IMG/VR virus record: IMGVR_UViG_3300002835_010096
Location: 1 to 23,871 of that record
Source: a virus
Length of the DNA stretch: 23,871 nucleotides
Strand: one strand, 5' to 3'
In this document: one piece after another, positions 15,851 through 21,706 of the stretch
Layout of the letters: each line of letters starts with the position of its first letter
Position numbering within the stretch: the stretch's first letter is position 1
The notes under the pieces: generated by a model
The model's database searches: none
What the model saw: the letters and a program-made list of their open reading frames with translations, nothing else
Told to the model about the DNA's origin: nothing
Position numbers and translations under genes: made by a program

Positions 15851-15897
15851 GACAGAAAGTGTCAGAGTAACCCCCTTTTTCGGACAGAAAGTGTCCG
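15851..15897. promoter_or_regulatory. Tandem operator-like dyads GACA-GAAAG-TGTC
   Basis: The 13-base sequence GACAGAAAGTGTC occurs at 15851-15863 and again at 15883-15895. Each is a dyad, GACA-N5-TGTC, and the second extends to CGGACA-N5-TGTCCG (15881-15897). The repeats are 32 bases apart, three helical turns, so two dimers could bind on the same face. They abut the -33 box of the leftward SSB operon promoter. Confidence 0.7.
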
Positions 15898-15982
15898 ATT
15901 TTCGCAAGTTATGAAATTAAACACAAACATAAACAACTGAAAACCACCAATTTAATTTTTCAAAATTCCAGCCTATATTAGT

Positions 15983-16189
15983 CTAGGGAAACACCAAACA
16001 AACAATTCCGCTGATCCTTTCTTTTACACCAACCCTACCCTCCCGCAAACCAGTCGCACCAACCTGTATTTCCAACCAACTAACACGCCCAAACGCTACA
16101 TTCACGAATATCACGACATCCCCTACTACACATTCGCTCATTCCGCTTTTTGGGCTGTAAACCACATAAACCAACAATACCCCAACCAC
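15983..16189 (-). CDS. Doubtful small frame, possibly part of a frameshifted gene
   Basis: A 68-codon minus-strand frame with a GTG start, reading a hydrophobic N-terminus (VGVLLVYVVYSPKSG) and a beta-like remainder. A second frame starting with ATG at 16229 reads MKFKAAGCGLMLSCGWGIVG and ends at 16077 in a Cys-rich tail that looks out of frame. Joining the two near 16175 would give a continuous signal- or membrane-anchored protein. The plus strand here is G-poor, as over the genuine minus-strand genes to the left. It may be a small gene, a frameshifted one or chance. No family is recognised. Confidence 0.25.
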   Translation of the reverse strand: MVGVLLVYVVYSPKSGMSECVVGDVVIFVNVAFGRVSWLEIQVGATGLREGRVGVKERISGIVCLVFP

Positions 16190-16507
16190 AACTCAACATC
16201 AGCCCACAACCAGCCGCTTTAAATTTCATTCCCCCATGAATTTCGGGCAGTTCGCATTACCGACCCACCCTACTACAAATACAAAACAATCCACAACCCT
16301 CCAATGCTCCTACCCTCAATTGCAGGGGGAGATATATCAGGTTTTCTTTCTTAGGGCAATGTTTGATTGAAGTTTAACTACCATGCACTTACAACACAAC
16401 CTTAATTGAAACGCAAACCAGAAATCCAATCCAAACCGATTTACATATTCTGTTGTGTGTGAAAAGTAAATTCAGCATAAATATCGAAACACTGAAAATT
16501 GATTAGC

Positions 16508-16581
16508 ATGAAAAGTTGGGGATAGCACACATTAAGACTAATTACTAAATATCAAATTTTACCTCGAATGAAAAGTTGGGG
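16508..16581 (+). repeat. 14-base direct repeat spaced exactly 60 bp
   Basis: ATGAAAAGTTGGGG occurs at 16508-16521 and 16568-16581, both followed by purine/T (ATAG, TATG). The exact 60-bp offset and identity in an otherwise unique AT-rich spacer suggest binding sites for a protein, or iteron-like origin repeats. Confidence 0.6.
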
Positions 16582-16598
16582 TATGATTATATGCGAGC

Positions 16599-16656
16599 AC
16601 CCCCGCCGGCCTGCGGTCCGAAAATCCGAAATGCGCAATTCCGATGAAGGGGGGGT
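16599..16656. other. Isolated GC-rich structured block
   Basis: A short block much richer in GC than its surroundings. ACCCCC (16599-16604) can pair with GGGGGT (16651-16656), enclosing a CCGC/GCGG hairpin (603-606 with 613-616) and repeated TCCGAAA words. It could be a structured RNA element or an origin hairpin. No ORF runs through it convincingly. Confidence 0.4.
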
Positions 16657-16837
16657 CTCAATCCGTACGTATGCCTTCACCCTGCACCCCTGAGATTATC
16701 ACTACTTATAATGTGGTTAATACCTTTATACATTCCCTTTGTGCCTGTTCCGGCTTATCCATTTGTTATTCAGTTAGTTACAATATGAATATAAATTTAC
16801 TTAACATAATAATAGTTATATGTAACGGAAAAAGATA

Positions 16838-17254
16838 AATGTAATTAATCCCTTTGCCTTTTGTCCGGAGTGCATTCACTGAATGATCCCTTTATTTTTG
16901 GTTGCATCATTCCGGAATGTGAGTCCCTTTGTTGGAATTCCATAAAGGGAAATTACCCCCAATCCTCTCTCCCCTTCCTTCCCTTCGCTTTATTCCTTTA
17001 TTCAAACCTTCACCAGATAAATTTTTCTAAGTTTAGTTTAGTGTAGGAATCATTCCTTTAATTGTGTTTTTTCCTTGTGTCCTTGCTTTATATTGTGTCT
17101 TATTTTGTTTCCTTAATTATTCTTTTTTTTTCTTATAGGTAAATTTTTTTGTGTTGGTTTTCAGGTAGTTATAATTTATTCGTAAAATTAAATTAAATAT
17201 TGCTTGTAAAATCAAATTACTCGTTGTTGATTTGTGCATTCAATGTAATTAATC
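16838..17254 (+). repeat. 13-base direct repeat AATGTAATTAATC
   Basis: AATGTAATTAATC occurs at 16838-16850 and 17242-17254, the second just 22 bases before the first gene of the rightward operon. It may be a control site flanking the AT-rich segment. No further copy was seen in the window. Confidence 0.4.
16873..17056. repeat. Cluster of GGAAT/ATTCC dyads
   Basis: Four inverted repeats: CATTCACTGAATG (16873-16885), CATTCCGGAATG (16908-16919, a perfect palindrome), TGGAATTCCA (16933-16942, a perfect palindrome inside a CCCTTT/AAAGGG hairpin) and GGAATCATTCC (17046-17056). The shared half-site suggests a dimeric DNA-binding protein or an origin element. Confidence 0.45.
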
Positions 17255-17275
17255 ATTCACTTAAACATTTCAGTC

Positions 17276-17473
17276 ATGCAAGATTTATTTTTATTTCCTA
17301 AGCTTCAACCTCAAAGAATTAAGGATATTATTCTTGAGGTTATCGGAAAGTATAACGGGTATTATGCTATGAATTTAGATGATACTTTATTGCTCATTGC
17401 TTATTTAGAAGAGGTTGGTTTTACCTGTTCAATCGATAAGGATGACAAGCCGTATAACCTAAGAAAAATTTAA
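17276..17473 (+). CDS. Hypothetical 65-aa protein, first gene of the rightward operon
   Basis: A small protein (MQDLFLFPKLQPQRIKDIIL) with a helix, a central Asn/Tyr-rich turn and a terminal beta/charged part (VGFTCSIDKDDKPYNLRKI). No family is recognised. The ATG follows AAACATTTCAGTC, and the upstream region is AT-rich. It opens a series of six small genes that precede ParB and the sliding clamp. Early phage genes of this size often act on the host, but nothing in the sequence shows that here. Confidence 0.65.
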   Translation: MQDLFLFPKLQPQRIKDIILEVIGKYNGYYAMNLDDTLLLIAYLEEVGFTCSIDKDDKPYNLRKI

Positions 17474-17499
17474 TATTCACCCTTCAATCCTTTCGCACC

Positions 17500-17607
17500 A
17501 TGAAAAAAGTTAAAAATTACACAAAGCATATATATATAGCTTTGTTACTCTCAGTGTCCTATTTCGCCGTTCACATAATTACGGCCCTTATTCGTTCACT
17601 AATTTAA
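17500..17607 (+). CDS. 35-aa single-span membrane peptide
   Basis: A short frame MKKVKNYTKHIYIALLLSVS... ending RSLI, with a positively charged N-terminus followed by about 20 hydrophobic residues (IYIALLLSVSYFAVHIITAL). It should be an inner-membrane peptide with its N-terminus in the cytoplasm. It sits neatly between two genes in the same direction, 26 bases after the first. No family is recognised. Confidence 0.55.
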   Translation: MKKVKNYTKHIYIALLLSVSYFAVHIITALIRSLI

Positions 17608-17631
17608 TTTTCACTTTTAACACTTAAAACC

Positions 17632-17835
17632 ATGTACAAAACACAAAAACAAGTTCGCACGGCCTTTTGGCAATTCCTGAAGGAATCAAATCCTGAGTTA
17701 TTCAAGTTCGCAAAAGTAAGCAAGGGACAGAATGAACAAGTAACGGATATTCGTGTATCATTCACGGATTGGACGGACCACCTATTTAAGTCAGGACAAA
17801 TCACCGAAAAACAGGTAAATAATTACACACTGTAA
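17632..17835 (+). CDS. Hypothetical 67-aa protein
   Basis: A small basic protein (MYKTQKQVRTAFWQFLKESN). It is helical with conserved-looking aromatic positions (FWQFLKE, VSFTDWTDHLFKSGQI). The pattern resembles small proteins common in Bacteroidota phages and mobile elements, but I cannot name a family. The leader is ACACTTAAAACC before the ATG, the repeated A-rich start context of this operon, with no Shine-Dalgarno site. It is followed by the 136-aa gene after 14 bases. Confidence 0.7.
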   Translation: MYKTQKQVRTAFWQFLKESNPELFKFAKVSKGQNEQVTDIRVSFTDWTDHLFKSGQITEKQVNNYTL

Positions 17836-17849
17836 AACCAAAAATCAAA

Positions 17850-18260
17850 ATGAGAACCATTCACGAAATCAAAAAAGAAGAGCAGGAAAAGTACAATCAA
17901 CTCTTCAAAGAATGCCTTGTCTTTTGGGCTTTCTCTAATGAGCAATTCGTTGAGAACAAAACACCACTTCAAGACGGTGAAAAATATGTATCAATCGGTG
18001 CCGGTGGATATTTGCCGAAATCCAATGTAGGCAAATTAACCGAGGGAATGAAGTCAATTAGAGCATGGCACAAAGCAGAAATAAAGAAGAGTAAAGATTT
18101 AAGACGGGAATTTATTCTTTATGCCTTGAATAATCACGAATGTTTTTATACAGGGGATTATACAGATGCCTTCTATACTTTAGGCAAAGGATACACCAAA
18201 AAAGAAGTTTATCAGGTTTATCAGGCAGAAGTAGAGAAAAACAGGGAATTAGTTCACTGA
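17850..18260 (+). CDS. Hypothetical 136-aa protein whose stop lies in a ribozyme core
   Basis: A helical, charged protein (MRTIHEIKKEEQEKYNQLF) with a Gly-rich middle (YVSIGAGGYLPKSN) and an aromatic stretch (HECFYTGDYTDAFYTLG). Similar proteins of unknown function seem widespread in Bacteroidota phages. Its last sense codons GTT CAC form one side of hammerhead stem I, and the TGA stop (18258-18260), with a second TGA directly after it, lies inside the CTGATGA catalytic box. A ribosome ending translation here would cover the ribozyme core, which could link translation of this gene to RNA cleavage. Confidence 0.75.
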   Translation: MRTIHEIKKEEQEKYNQLFKECLVFWAFSNEQFVENKTPLQDGEKYVSIGAGGYLPKSNVGKLTEGMKSIRAWHKAEIKKSKDLRREFILYALNNHECFYTGDYTDAFYTLGKGYTKKEVYQVYQAEVEKNRELVH

Positions 18261-18306
18261 TGAGGCCTGAAGGCCGAAACACGGGAAATATTTCCCGTGT
18301 CTGAAT
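18252..18306 (+). ncRNA. Type I hammerhead ribozyme
   Basis: All core elements are present in order. Stem I is GTTCA (18252-18256) paired with TGAAT (18302-18306). CTGATGA is at 18257-18263. Stem II is GGCC-TGAA-GGCC (18264-18275), followed by GAA. Stem III is a perfect inverted repeat ACACGGGAAA...TTTCCCGTGT, and the cleavage triplet is GTC, ending at 18301. Stems II and III are closed and stem I is open, so this is type I. Cleavage between 18301 and 18302 would split the mRNA between the 136-aa and 103-aa genes. It would leave a hairpin 3' end upstream and a 23-base leader before ATG 18325. Confidence 0.92.
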
Positions 18307-18324
18307 CTTAAAACTTAAAAACCA

Positions 18325-18636
18325 ATGAAAAAAATTTTATTAAATCCATTTTCTCATGCACTCGGCAAAAATCCACTCATGGAAACATCCGGTAAAATTG
18401 TATTCACAGACGGTGAATATAAAATTTACAGGCATTTTGACCGTCACTTTGTCCATACCTTCAAAAATATTGTAATAACCGAAAGGACAGGACCTAATAA
18501 GGACCTTATTAACGGATTGAAAAACAATATCAAACCAACAGGTGAAGCGTCAATTTATCATGACTTTGAGCGTCCCCAATGGGCCATAAATGAAGGCTTA
18601 AAAATCGCTAAGGAAATAAATTTTACCATTCAATAA
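18325..18636 (+). CDS. Hypothetical 103-aa protein after the ribozyme
   Basis: A basic protein (MKKILLNPFSHALGKNPLME) with beta strands and His/Arg-rich turns (YKIYRHFDRHFVHTFKNIVI). No family is recognised. It starts 23 bases after the ribozyme cleavage site, with the leader TCTTAAAACTTAAAAACCA. After cleavage its mRNA would begin with a 5'-hydroxyl at 18302, which affects decay and possibly translation. Confidence 0.7.
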   Translation: MKKILLNPFSHALGKNPLMETSGKIVFTDGEYKIYRHFDRHFVHTFKNIVITERTGPNKDLINGLKNNIKPTGEASIYHDFERPQWAINEGLKIAKEINFTIQ

Positions 18637-18661
18637 TTCAAACCATCAAAACTTAAAAACC

Positions 18662-18874
18662 ATGCAAACCAAAAAACACATCAGCATTACCCAAACGGGA
18701 CACGGACATTACCGTATAACTATGGACATTTACGGGAAACCGTTTAGTACAATTACCACGGATTCTTTTTCCGTGGACGAATACAGGGACCACGAAAACC
18801 AAAGAAGGTTAAACAGGGGATATAAAGCCCTATATAATTACCTTATGAAAGCCTACCGGAATAAATCTAAATAA
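18662..18874 (+). CDS. Hypothetical 70-aa protein
   Basis: A small basic protein (MQTKKHISITQTGHGHYRIT) with an N-terminal beta meander and a helical, Arg/Lys/Tyr-rich second half (RRLNRGYKALYNYLMKAYRN). Proteins of this look are frequent in Bacteroidota phages next to replication genes, but no function is known to me. The leader is AAAACTTAAAAACC. It ends eight bases before the first tRNA-like element. Confidence 0.7.
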   Translation: MQTKKHISITQTGHGHYRITMDIYGKPFSTITTDSFSVDEYRDHENQRRLNRGYKALYNYLMKAYRNKSK

Positions 18875-18882
18875 TTCCTTTG

Positions 18883-18936
18883 TCCTGCTCCCGTGGTTGG
18901 GATATTATTCGGGTTCGATCCCTGAAGCAGGAGCTA
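18883..18936 (+). ncRNA. tRNA-like element A (acceptor + T arm, no anticodon arm)
   Basis: A 7-bp stem TCCTGCT (18883-18889) with AGCAGGA (18926-18932), a 5-bp stem TCGGG (18909-18913) with CCTGA (18921-18925), and a 7-base T-loop TTCGATC. A one-base discriminator G then precedes CTA. Only 19 bases (18890-18908, containing GTGGTTGGGA, D-loop-like) replace the D and anticodon arms. It lies in the spacer before the ParB-like gene, ending 18 bases before its ATG. Element B at 20983 shows the same design with compensatory changes. Confidence 0.8.
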
Positions 18937-18954
18937 ACCTTAAAACAAAAATTT

Positions 18955-19749
18955 ATGCAAGTAAAACAATTCAATTTTTCGGAGCTTATCTCCGACGAAA
19001 AAATTAATTCCCGTACGGATTACGGGGATATTTCTAACCTTGCGGATAATATCCGTATAAACGGGTTAATAAAGCCATTAGAAGGCTTTGAAGGTCCTGA
19101 AGGCACATTCCACATTCGTGACGGATTCCGACGATTCCGTGCCTTGCAGGAACTAAGTTTACAAGGCTTTGAATTTCCGGTCCCTTGTTTAGTCAAACCT
19201 GAAACGGAATTTTCAGAAGCGGATTCCCTTTACCTTCAGATTAACGGAAATTCGGGAAAAAGTCTTACCTCTTTGGAACTATCGGAAGTTTTTCAGTCCC
19301 TCGAACTTGCAGGGGAAACTATCCCCGAAATTTGTAAGCGTTGTACCTATTCGGAACAGTATGTAAGGGATATTTTGTCCCTGAGTTATGCTCCTGGCGA
19401 AATAAAAACCGAAATAGAAACGGGGAAAGTAAGTGCATCTGTTGTTATTCAGGCCATGAAGGGGACAGACAATCCGGACGAACTTAGACAAATTATCGAA
19501 AGTTCAAAAGATTCAGAAACGGGGAAAGTAATTCCGGCAAAAGTAAAAACACAGATTCAGGACAAACGGGAAAGTAATTCAGGAAACCCGACAAAATCAC
19601 CAGCAAAGGGATTAGAACAAGCGGAAAAAGTTTTGATAGAACTACACGCTCAAACCGGAATTGATTCCATATTGCTTATATGGGAAGCCATTCAGGGGAA
19701 TATTCCTGTAAGTTCCATAGTCCTTAATGTTAAACAAGAAATTCAGTAA
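18955..19749 (+). CDS. ParB/Spo0J-like nuclease or CTPase-fold protein
   Basis: A 264-residue protein. Residues 15-85 match the ParB N-terminal domain: SRTDYGDISNLADNIRINGL, then the nucleotide-binding Arg motif FHIRDGFRRFRALQEL. Residues about 110-165 are the KorB/ParB helix-turn-helix region (ETIPEICKRCTYSEQYVRDILSLS and the following helix). The C-terminal third is Ser/Lys-rich, then helical. It may regulate or nick DNA, or act in phage genome segregation. No ParA is seen in the window. The longer frame to 18880 would read through the tRNA-like element, so ATG 18955 with leader CCTTAAAACAAAAATTT is chosen. Confidence 0.85.
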   Translation: MQVKQFNFSELISDEKINSRTDYGDISNLADNIRINGLIKPLEGFEGPEGTFHIRDGFRRFRALQELSLQGFEFPVPCLVKPETEFSEADSLYLQINGNSGKSLTSLELSEVFQSLELAGETIPEICKRCTYSEQYVRDILSLSYAPGEIKTEIETGKVSASVVIQAMKGTDNPDELRQIIESSKDSETGKVIPAKVKTQIQDKRESNSGNPTKSPAKGLEQAEKVLIELHAQTGIDSILLIWEAIQGNIPVSSIVLNVKQEIQ

Positions 19750-19776
19750 TAAATTAACCTTAAAACCTTTGTAAAA

Positions 19777-20970
19777 ATGAAAGTAAATCCTTCCTTCCTT
19801 ATCAAAATTCTTGCACCAATGCAGGCGGTAATTCCGAAACGGCATACTTTACCTATTTGCGAATGCCTGAAAATGGATTCCACAGGATTCACGGGTACAA
19901 ACCTTGAACAATGGATTCACATTCCATACAAGAACCTTCCTGAAGTATGTATAAATTTTCAGGAATTTATGGAAACCTTAAAAACCTTAGGGAATCAAAT
20001 TGTAGAAATGCAGGTGGAAAAAATTCCCGTTGCTGGCGAAGTAAATTCAGATTCAGAAGGTAATTTATCAACCTGCTATACCTACAAAATTACATTCATA
20101 GCAGGGGAAATGACCATGACCTCATTCGGGGAAAACAATTCTGAATTCCCTTCGATTCCCGAATTCATTCCTGAATTCAAAACTACAATTCCGGACCTTA
20201 CAAGCTTTGTCCCCTTTGCAAGTACTGATGATAACAAACCTTCTATGAATGGGATATTTGTAGGCAAAGATATTTGTAGTACCGATGCACACAGGCTAAA
20301 GGTAGAACTAAACCAATACCATAAAGAAGGGAATTTAGATTTTCTTATTCCGGCAAAGGTTGTTCCTAAAATTCTGAATGCAACCAGGACCATAGAAGTA
20401 AATTCAGACTGTTCACGGGCAAAAGTTCATTTAGATTTTGGATTCTTTTATACTCGTTTAATGTGCGACAAGTTCCCTGATTATCGGAATGTGCTCCCTG
20501 AAAAAACAAACACTTTTGTAATTATTAACAGAAACGGCCTTATTAAAGCTTTAGAGGCCTGTTTGAAGTACACCAACAAAACTGTTCCAATGGTTAAATT
20601 TATGCTTACAGATGACAAATTAAGCCTATTTGCTGAGGATATGGATTACTCAAAGGAATTCAGTACCACAGTTCCTTGCGAATGGACAGGAGAAAATGGG
20701 TTTTTGATAGGATTCAATGCAAAGTATTTGATTCAGGTATTAAAGGACAGCAAAAGTCCTGAAGTTACTTTGAACCTATCAACACCCAACAGGGCTGCAT
20801 GGGTTGATGATAACTTTATAGTTATGCCTGTTATGATTGAAAAACCTGTTTATGTAAACGAGGAACCTGAAACAGAGGAAGTAGAGGAAACAGAAACAGA
20901 AGTAGAGGAAACAGATATTCCTGAAGTCAAAAGCTCAAAAATCATTATTGCTTCAGTTCAAAAATTCTAA
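19777..20970 (+). CDS. DNA polymerase sliding clamp (beta-clamp-like) with acidic tail
   Basis: A 397-residue protein of the DnaN type, forming a ring that tethers the replicative polymerase. The three-domain layout is visible: an N-terminal domain starting MKVNPSFLIKILAPMQAV, the middle domain with SMNGIFVGKDICSTDAHRLK near residue 160-180, and the third ending in WVDDNFIVMPVMIE, the equivalent of the bacterial C-terminus MPMRL (about residue 355). A tail of about 40 residues follows, rich in Glu and Thr, and its coding sequence repeats GAAGTAGAGGAAACAGA twice, then ends KIIIASVQKF. Phages usually encode shorter T4-type clamps, so a bacterial-type clamp is notable. It follows the ParB-like gene by 27 bases. 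Confidence 0.85.
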   Translation: MKVNPSFLIKILAPMQAVIPKRHTLPICECLKMDSTGFTGTNLEQWIHIPYKNLPEVCINFQEFMETLKTLGNQIVEMQVEKIPVAGEVNSDSEGNLSTCYTYKITFIAGEMTMTSFGENNSEFPSIPEFIPEFKTTIPDLTSFVPFASTDDNKPSMNGIFVGKDICSTDAHRLKVELNQYHKEGNLDFLIPAKVVPKILNATRTIEVNSDCSRAKVHLDFGFFYTRLMCDKFPDYRNVLPEKTNTFVIINRNGLIKALEACLKYTNKTVPMVKFMLTDDKLSLFAEDMDYSKEFSTTVPCEWTGENGFLIGFNAKYLIQVLKDSKSPEVTLNLSTPNRAAWVDDNFIVMPVMIEKPVYVNEEPETEEVEETETEVEETDIPEVKSSKIIIASVQKF

Positions 20971-20982
20971 TTCACATTTGAT

Positions 20983-21035
20983 TCCGGAATTACATTTGGG
21001 TATTCAGGTAGGTTCGATTCCTGCTTCCGGAACTA
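20983..21035 (+). ncRNA. tRNA-like element B (acceptor + T arm, no anticodon arm)
   Basis: A 7-bp stem TCCGGAA (20983-20989) with TTCCGGA (21025-21031), a 5-bp T stem GTAGG (21008-21012) with CCTGC (21020-21024), T-loop TTCGATT, discriminator A, then CTA. The replacement for the D and anticodon arms is 18 bases (20990-21007, containing TTTGGGTATT). The clamp stop is 12 bases upstream and the next ATG is 18 bases after the CTA, the same distance as in element A. Confidence 0.8.
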
Positions 21036-21053
21036 ACTTAATTTACAAACCTT

Positions 21054-21170
21054 ATGAGAAAGTTCAAACCAAGGCCACCAAAACCACTAACAAGGGACGA
21101 GGTAATTACTGTTGTCCTTATCCTGCTCACAGGATTATTTGTCATCCGTCACACTTTATTCAATTTCTAA
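21054..21170 (+). CDS. 38-aa single-span membrane protein
   Basis: A short frame MRKFKPRPPKPLTRDEV... with a basic, Pro-rich N-terminus and one hydrophobic segment (VITVVLILLTGLFVI, residues about 17-32), ending in RHTLFNF. Its TAA at 21168-21170 is directly followed by the ATG of a lipoprotein, so the two are translated together. A tiny membrane protein adjacent to a small lipoprotein suggests an inner/outer membrane pair such as a spanin-like lysis pair or superinfection-exclusion proteins. This is inferred from context. Confidence 0.7.
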   Translation: MRKFKPRPPKPLTRDEVITVVLILLTGLFVIRHTLFNF

Positions 21171-21431
21171 ATGAAAGTACTATTTGCATTCCTAACAGCA
21201 GGGATTCTTTATTCCTGCTCAGTATCAAAACACAATGAACCTTCGAGGCTTCATTATCCTGAGAAATGGATCTACCACCAAGCAAGTATCCACAAACAAG
21301 GGTATGGGTTCTTTTTGTCCCATGATTCCACAGAAGTTTTGTTTGTCCCCAGAAACAGAAAGAAATTTCCAATGGTGAAGTTTTACCGTATTGACAATGA
21401 TTTTTTTTACATTCCAAGTTCAAACCAATGA
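21171..21431 (+). CDS. Small lipoprotein
   Basis: An 86-residue protein with a signal peptide MKVLFAFLTAGILYSC, where LYSC is a usable lipobox and Cys 16 is the acylation site. The mature part is short, aromatic and basic (WIYHQASIHKQGYGFFLS, KFYRIDNDFFYIP). It should be anchored in a membrane on the periplasmic side or at the cell surface. It could act with the preceding 38-aa membrane protein in lysis or in blocking superinfection. No family is recognised. It overlaps the next start as ATGA (21428-21431). Confidence 0.75.
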   Translation: MKVLFAFLTAGILYSCSVSKHNEPSRLHYPEKWIYHQASIHKQGYGFFLSHDSTEVLFVPRNRKKFPMVKFYRIDNDFFYIPSSNQ

Positions 21432-21706
21432 AGAAAAAAGAACAGTTCACAAACAGGGTTGAAAGCCTACATCGGAGATTCTTAGAGAATCTTTTGATTA
21501 AAACATCCATAGCCAAAAGAATGGAAGAAAAAAGTAATACTACCATAGGGCAGGAAACGGGTATGTGTAGGGTATCTGTTTACAATGTATGCCAGGGCAG
21601 GAACCTATCTTTGAAGTCCTTGTTGGCAGTATTAGATGCCTTAGAAATGGATTTAGTTATCCGTGTAAGGGAAACGAGCAAACGGGAAAGGGGGGACAAA
21701 GAATGA
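21428..21706 (+). CDS. XRE-family helix-turn-helix regulator
   Basis: A 92-residue protein with a Lys/Arg-rich N-terminus and an XRE-type five-helix domain in the middle (IAKRMEEKSNTTIGQETG, MCRVSVYNVCQGRNLSLKSL, AVLDALEMDLVIRVRE). The pattern GQETGMCRVSVYNVCQGRN fits the recognition helix-turn-helix with the typical SLKSLLAVLDALEMDL ending. It is coupled to both neighbours by four-base overlaps. It may repress early genes or be the antitoxin-like half of a pair, but no toxin is recognised next to it. Confidence 0.75.
   Translation: MKKKEQFTNRVESLHRRFLENLLIKTSIAKRMEEKSNTTIGQETGMCRVSVYNVCQGRNLSLKSLLAVLDALEMDLVIRVRETSKRERGDKE

Larger units (their letters stand above)
15898..17275. other. Long intergenic control region, possible replication origin
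   Basis: About 1.4 kb between divergent operons with no convincing gene apart from one doubtful minus-strand frame (15983-16189). It contains a G-poor stretch on the plus strand (15990-16330), two copies of a 14-base repeat, a GC-rich structured block (16599-16656), dyads built from GGAAT/ATTCC half-sites (16873-17056), a polypyrimidine tract (about 16957-17010), a T-rich tract (about 17060-17160) and an AT-rich end. No TTTG-N20-TAnnTTTG promoter for the rightward operon was found. Divergent early genes, a clamp, a ParB-like protein and an SSB around a repeat-rich AT-rich spacer fit an origin, but this is inference. Confidence 0.5.

Noticed and set aside
16644-16838. 64-codon plus-strand frame in the control region
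   Set aside because: It runs through the GC-rich block, has mixed Cys/Ser composition without a domain pattern and no leader; treated as chance.
16861-17046. 61-codon plus-strand frame over the dyad cluster
   Set aside because: It reads through several palindromes and a pyrimidine tract; no protein-like pattern.
17513-17544. Plus-strand promoter with TAGCTTTG
   Set aside because: No TTTG box at the 20-base spacing; the match is inside the 35-aa membrane peptide gene.
18883-18936. Ordinary tRNA gene
   Set aside because: There is no room for D and anticodon arms (19 bases against about 42) and no anticodon stem; the same holds for 20983-21035.
18880-18954. N-terminal extension of the ParB-like protein
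   Set aside because: It would translate tRNA-like element A; ATG 18955 has the normal A-rich leader and matches the family start.
20082-20393. 103-codon minus-strand frame within the clamp gene
   Set aside because: Shadow of the well-supported clamp frame with no domain pattern.
18883-21035. Phage attachment sites derived from a tRNA 3' end
   Set aside because: The two copies differ in stem sequence but keep pairing, and the 5' acceptor strand is present; an att core would preserve identical sequence. No integrase is in the window.
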